Shown here in pieces: positions 63,019-64,000 of a stretch of DNA of 64,000 nt (the first letter of the stretch is position 1; each line of letters begins with the position of its first letter). The notes under the pieces are model-generated. The model saw only the letters and a program-made list of their open reading frames with translations. It searched no databases and had not been told where the DNA came from. This DNA comes from a virus. The position numbers and the translations under genes were made by a program. The stretch spans positions 1-64,000 of IMG/VR virus record IMGVR_UViG_3300017963_000273, one strand, 5' to 3'.

Positions 63019-64000
63019 TTATGATATTCCGTATTTATTCATAAGAATAGATTCAATAGTTTCCATACTATCTAAAGTATCTCTAATAAGAATTCCACCA
63101 ATATTATCACTCCAATAATTACCCTCAATTCCAGGATCGCTTCCATCTCCCATTTCTAAATCAAATGTATTGGTAACATCAAGTACTGATGTTGGATTTT
63201 GTGATGAACTAAATACTTCTTCAGTACCATTGATGCGAAGTCTGAGTCCGGTAGAACCATCTCGGATAGCAGTAATAAGTTTTATATTACCATCATCAAT
63301 CTCATTAGTAGAAGCCGCATAACTTCTAGTTCCAGATCCATCTGAACATTCAAAAAATACTAATCCAGTTGCACTCATATTAAGTAAGAATCCGTCTTCA
63401 TTTCCTCCAGTGAGATCATATTTTTCAATAATAGTTTCTGTTCTTGAAGTAACCGTTCTTCGCACAATTGCAAATATTACAAATGTGTCAGTTCCAAAAT
63501 CCATATTAGTAAGATTCGCATTTGCTACACTCATAGAATCATTTATGCCATCAAAACTTTCTACGGCCAAAGTCGTAATTTCGTTACTAGGTTTGTATAA
63601 TGGTTGTTTAGAACTATCTGTTTGAGTAATATCATTTTCGTTAGTGCTAATATCTGGAATAATTGGAGTTTCACCAGTATCCGTATTAACGTAAAGTGTT
63701 TCATTACTACCATTAAGAATAGCCTCTTCAAAATGTGCATTAAATGTCGGAGAACCATCATCATTATATGTTTTAAGAGTTATTCCAGTATAGTCTGATG
63801 AATTAGTTCCAGACGCCATTGTTATCCATGCAGAGCCATTCCATCTTTCTGCATATAAAGTCGTTCCAGTTCTGCGCCAGCGTACTTTATCGGTTGTTAA
63901 ATCAGCTACGTCTGTATTGTAAATAGTTTGTGAACTATTTACTCGAATAACATATTGTGTAGTAGAACTAGTCTTTTGATAGAAAATATCACAAGCTCCA
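63019..64000 (-). CDS. LamG-containing fibre protein, array member 1 (5' end outside window)
   Basis: The frame is open from the window edge through LYAERWNGSAWITMASGTNS, so the ATG at 63819 is internal and the true start lies beyond 64000. At least 326 codons are visible. The C-terminal about 170 residues form a LamG/concanavalin-like sandwich (TLAVESFDGINDSMSVANAN, DTFVIFAIVRRTVTSRTETI, GIEGNYWSDNIGGILIRDTL). The upstream KVRWRRTGTTLYAERWNG part is a shaft-like repeat. First gene of the minus-strand adhesin array. Confidence 0.78.
   Translation of the reverse strand, partial: GACDIFYQKTSSTTQYVIRVNSSQTIYNTDVADLTTDKVRWRRTGTTLYAERWNGSAWITMASGTNSSDYTGITLKTYNDDGSPTFNAHFEEAILNGSNETLYVNTDTGETPIIPDISTNENDITQTDSSKQPLYKPSNEITTLAVESFDGINDSMSVANANLTNMDFGTDTFVIFAIVRRTVTSRTETIIEKYDLTGGNEDGFLLNMSATGLVFFECSDGSGTRSYAASTNEIDDGNIKLITAIRDGSTGLRLRINGTEEVFSSSQNPTSVLDVTNTFDLEMGDGSDPGIEGNYWSDNIGGILIRDTLDSMETIESILMNKYGIS

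Noticed and set aside
1-64000. CRISPR arrays, insertion sequences, integrase or attachment sites, rRNA.
   Set aside because: None seen. The only mobile-type gene is the HNH endonuclease; no direct-repeat arrays or inverted-repeat-bounded transposase are visible.
1-64000. Stop-codon reassignment suggested by the large tRNA set.
   Set aside because: TAA, TAG and TGA all act as stops in confidently called genes and no suppressor anticodon (TTA, CTA, TCA) was found.

Overview
This window is part of a large, AT-rich tailed-phage genome of the contractile-tail, T4-like (Straboviridae-related) kind. The call rests on recognisable T4-type genes: tail sheath gp18, tube gp19 and tube-like paralogues, baseplate gp25, gp5, gp27, gp53, gp48 and gp54 homologues, tape measure, neck gp13 and gp14, terminase gp17, UvsW, UvsY, RNase H and a clamp-loader subunit. 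Many T4-type late promoters (TATAAATA) sit in front of structural genes. The host cannot be read directly. The one host-like clue is a TonB-like membrane protein with a squalene-cyclase-type alpha/alpha toroid at 51.4-52.9 kb, a domain pairing I associate mainly with Planctomycetes-Verrucomicrobia-Lentisphaerae bacteria.

Layout. 0-8.9 kb, minus strand: 22 tRNA or tRNA-like genes mixed with small genes (HNH endonuclease, NADAR/YbiA glycosidase, Pth2 peptidyl-tRNA hydrolase, several Zn-knuckle miniproteins). 9-20 kb, minus: baseplate and tail tube (lysozyme, gp25, gp5, gp27, gp53, gp48-like, tape measure, a chaperone-like pair with a -1 slippery site, gp54-like, gp19). 20.3-23.7 kb, minus: replication accessory genes (gp62-like, Hint-like, PD-(D/E)XK nuclease, RNase H). 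23.8-34.6 kb: second tube-like protein, neck proteins, terminase and a run of small putative internal head proteins, with a plus-strand thymidylate synthase cassette inside. 34.7-38.7 kb, plus: DinG-like helicase, UvsY, UvsW. 38.7-46 kb: sheath, GroES and more internal-protein candidates. 46-48.3 kb, minus: second tRNA cluster of 15 genes (Ser, Leu, Gln, Trp, Tyr) with an FTR-like Fe-S protein. 48.5-53 kb: structural/accessory genes and the toroid protein. 53-64 kb: adhesin region with fibre proteins, a LamG gene plus a remnant of another, a Gly-rich tip protein and a minus-strand array of five modular fibre proteins, the last running off the window.

Main novelties. (1) About 17 proteins scattered through the window start with the same short peptide (for example MKFxxLxEAFK) that ends in a T4 gp21-type prohead-protease site ((L/I)xE|A/G/S). 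They look like a large set of capsid-targeted, probably co-injected proteins, including a lysozyme. (2) A tRNA-Asn whose 3' half precedes its 5' half, the halves joining exactly within the anticodon stem: a candidate circularly permuted tRNA gene. (3) Three perfectly identical 72-bp promoter cassettes, each driving a 26-31 codon microgene closed by a strong terminator and placed ahead of tRNA genes. (4) A T-TTT-TTC slippery heptamer joining two reading frames just before the tape measure, as in lambda G/GT. (5) tRNAs whose variable arms do not match their anticodon class.

Head genes (capsid, portal, prohead protease), DNA polymerase and most baseplate wedge genes are not in the window. tRNA and very small gene coordinates were derived by hand and may be off by 1-2 bases.
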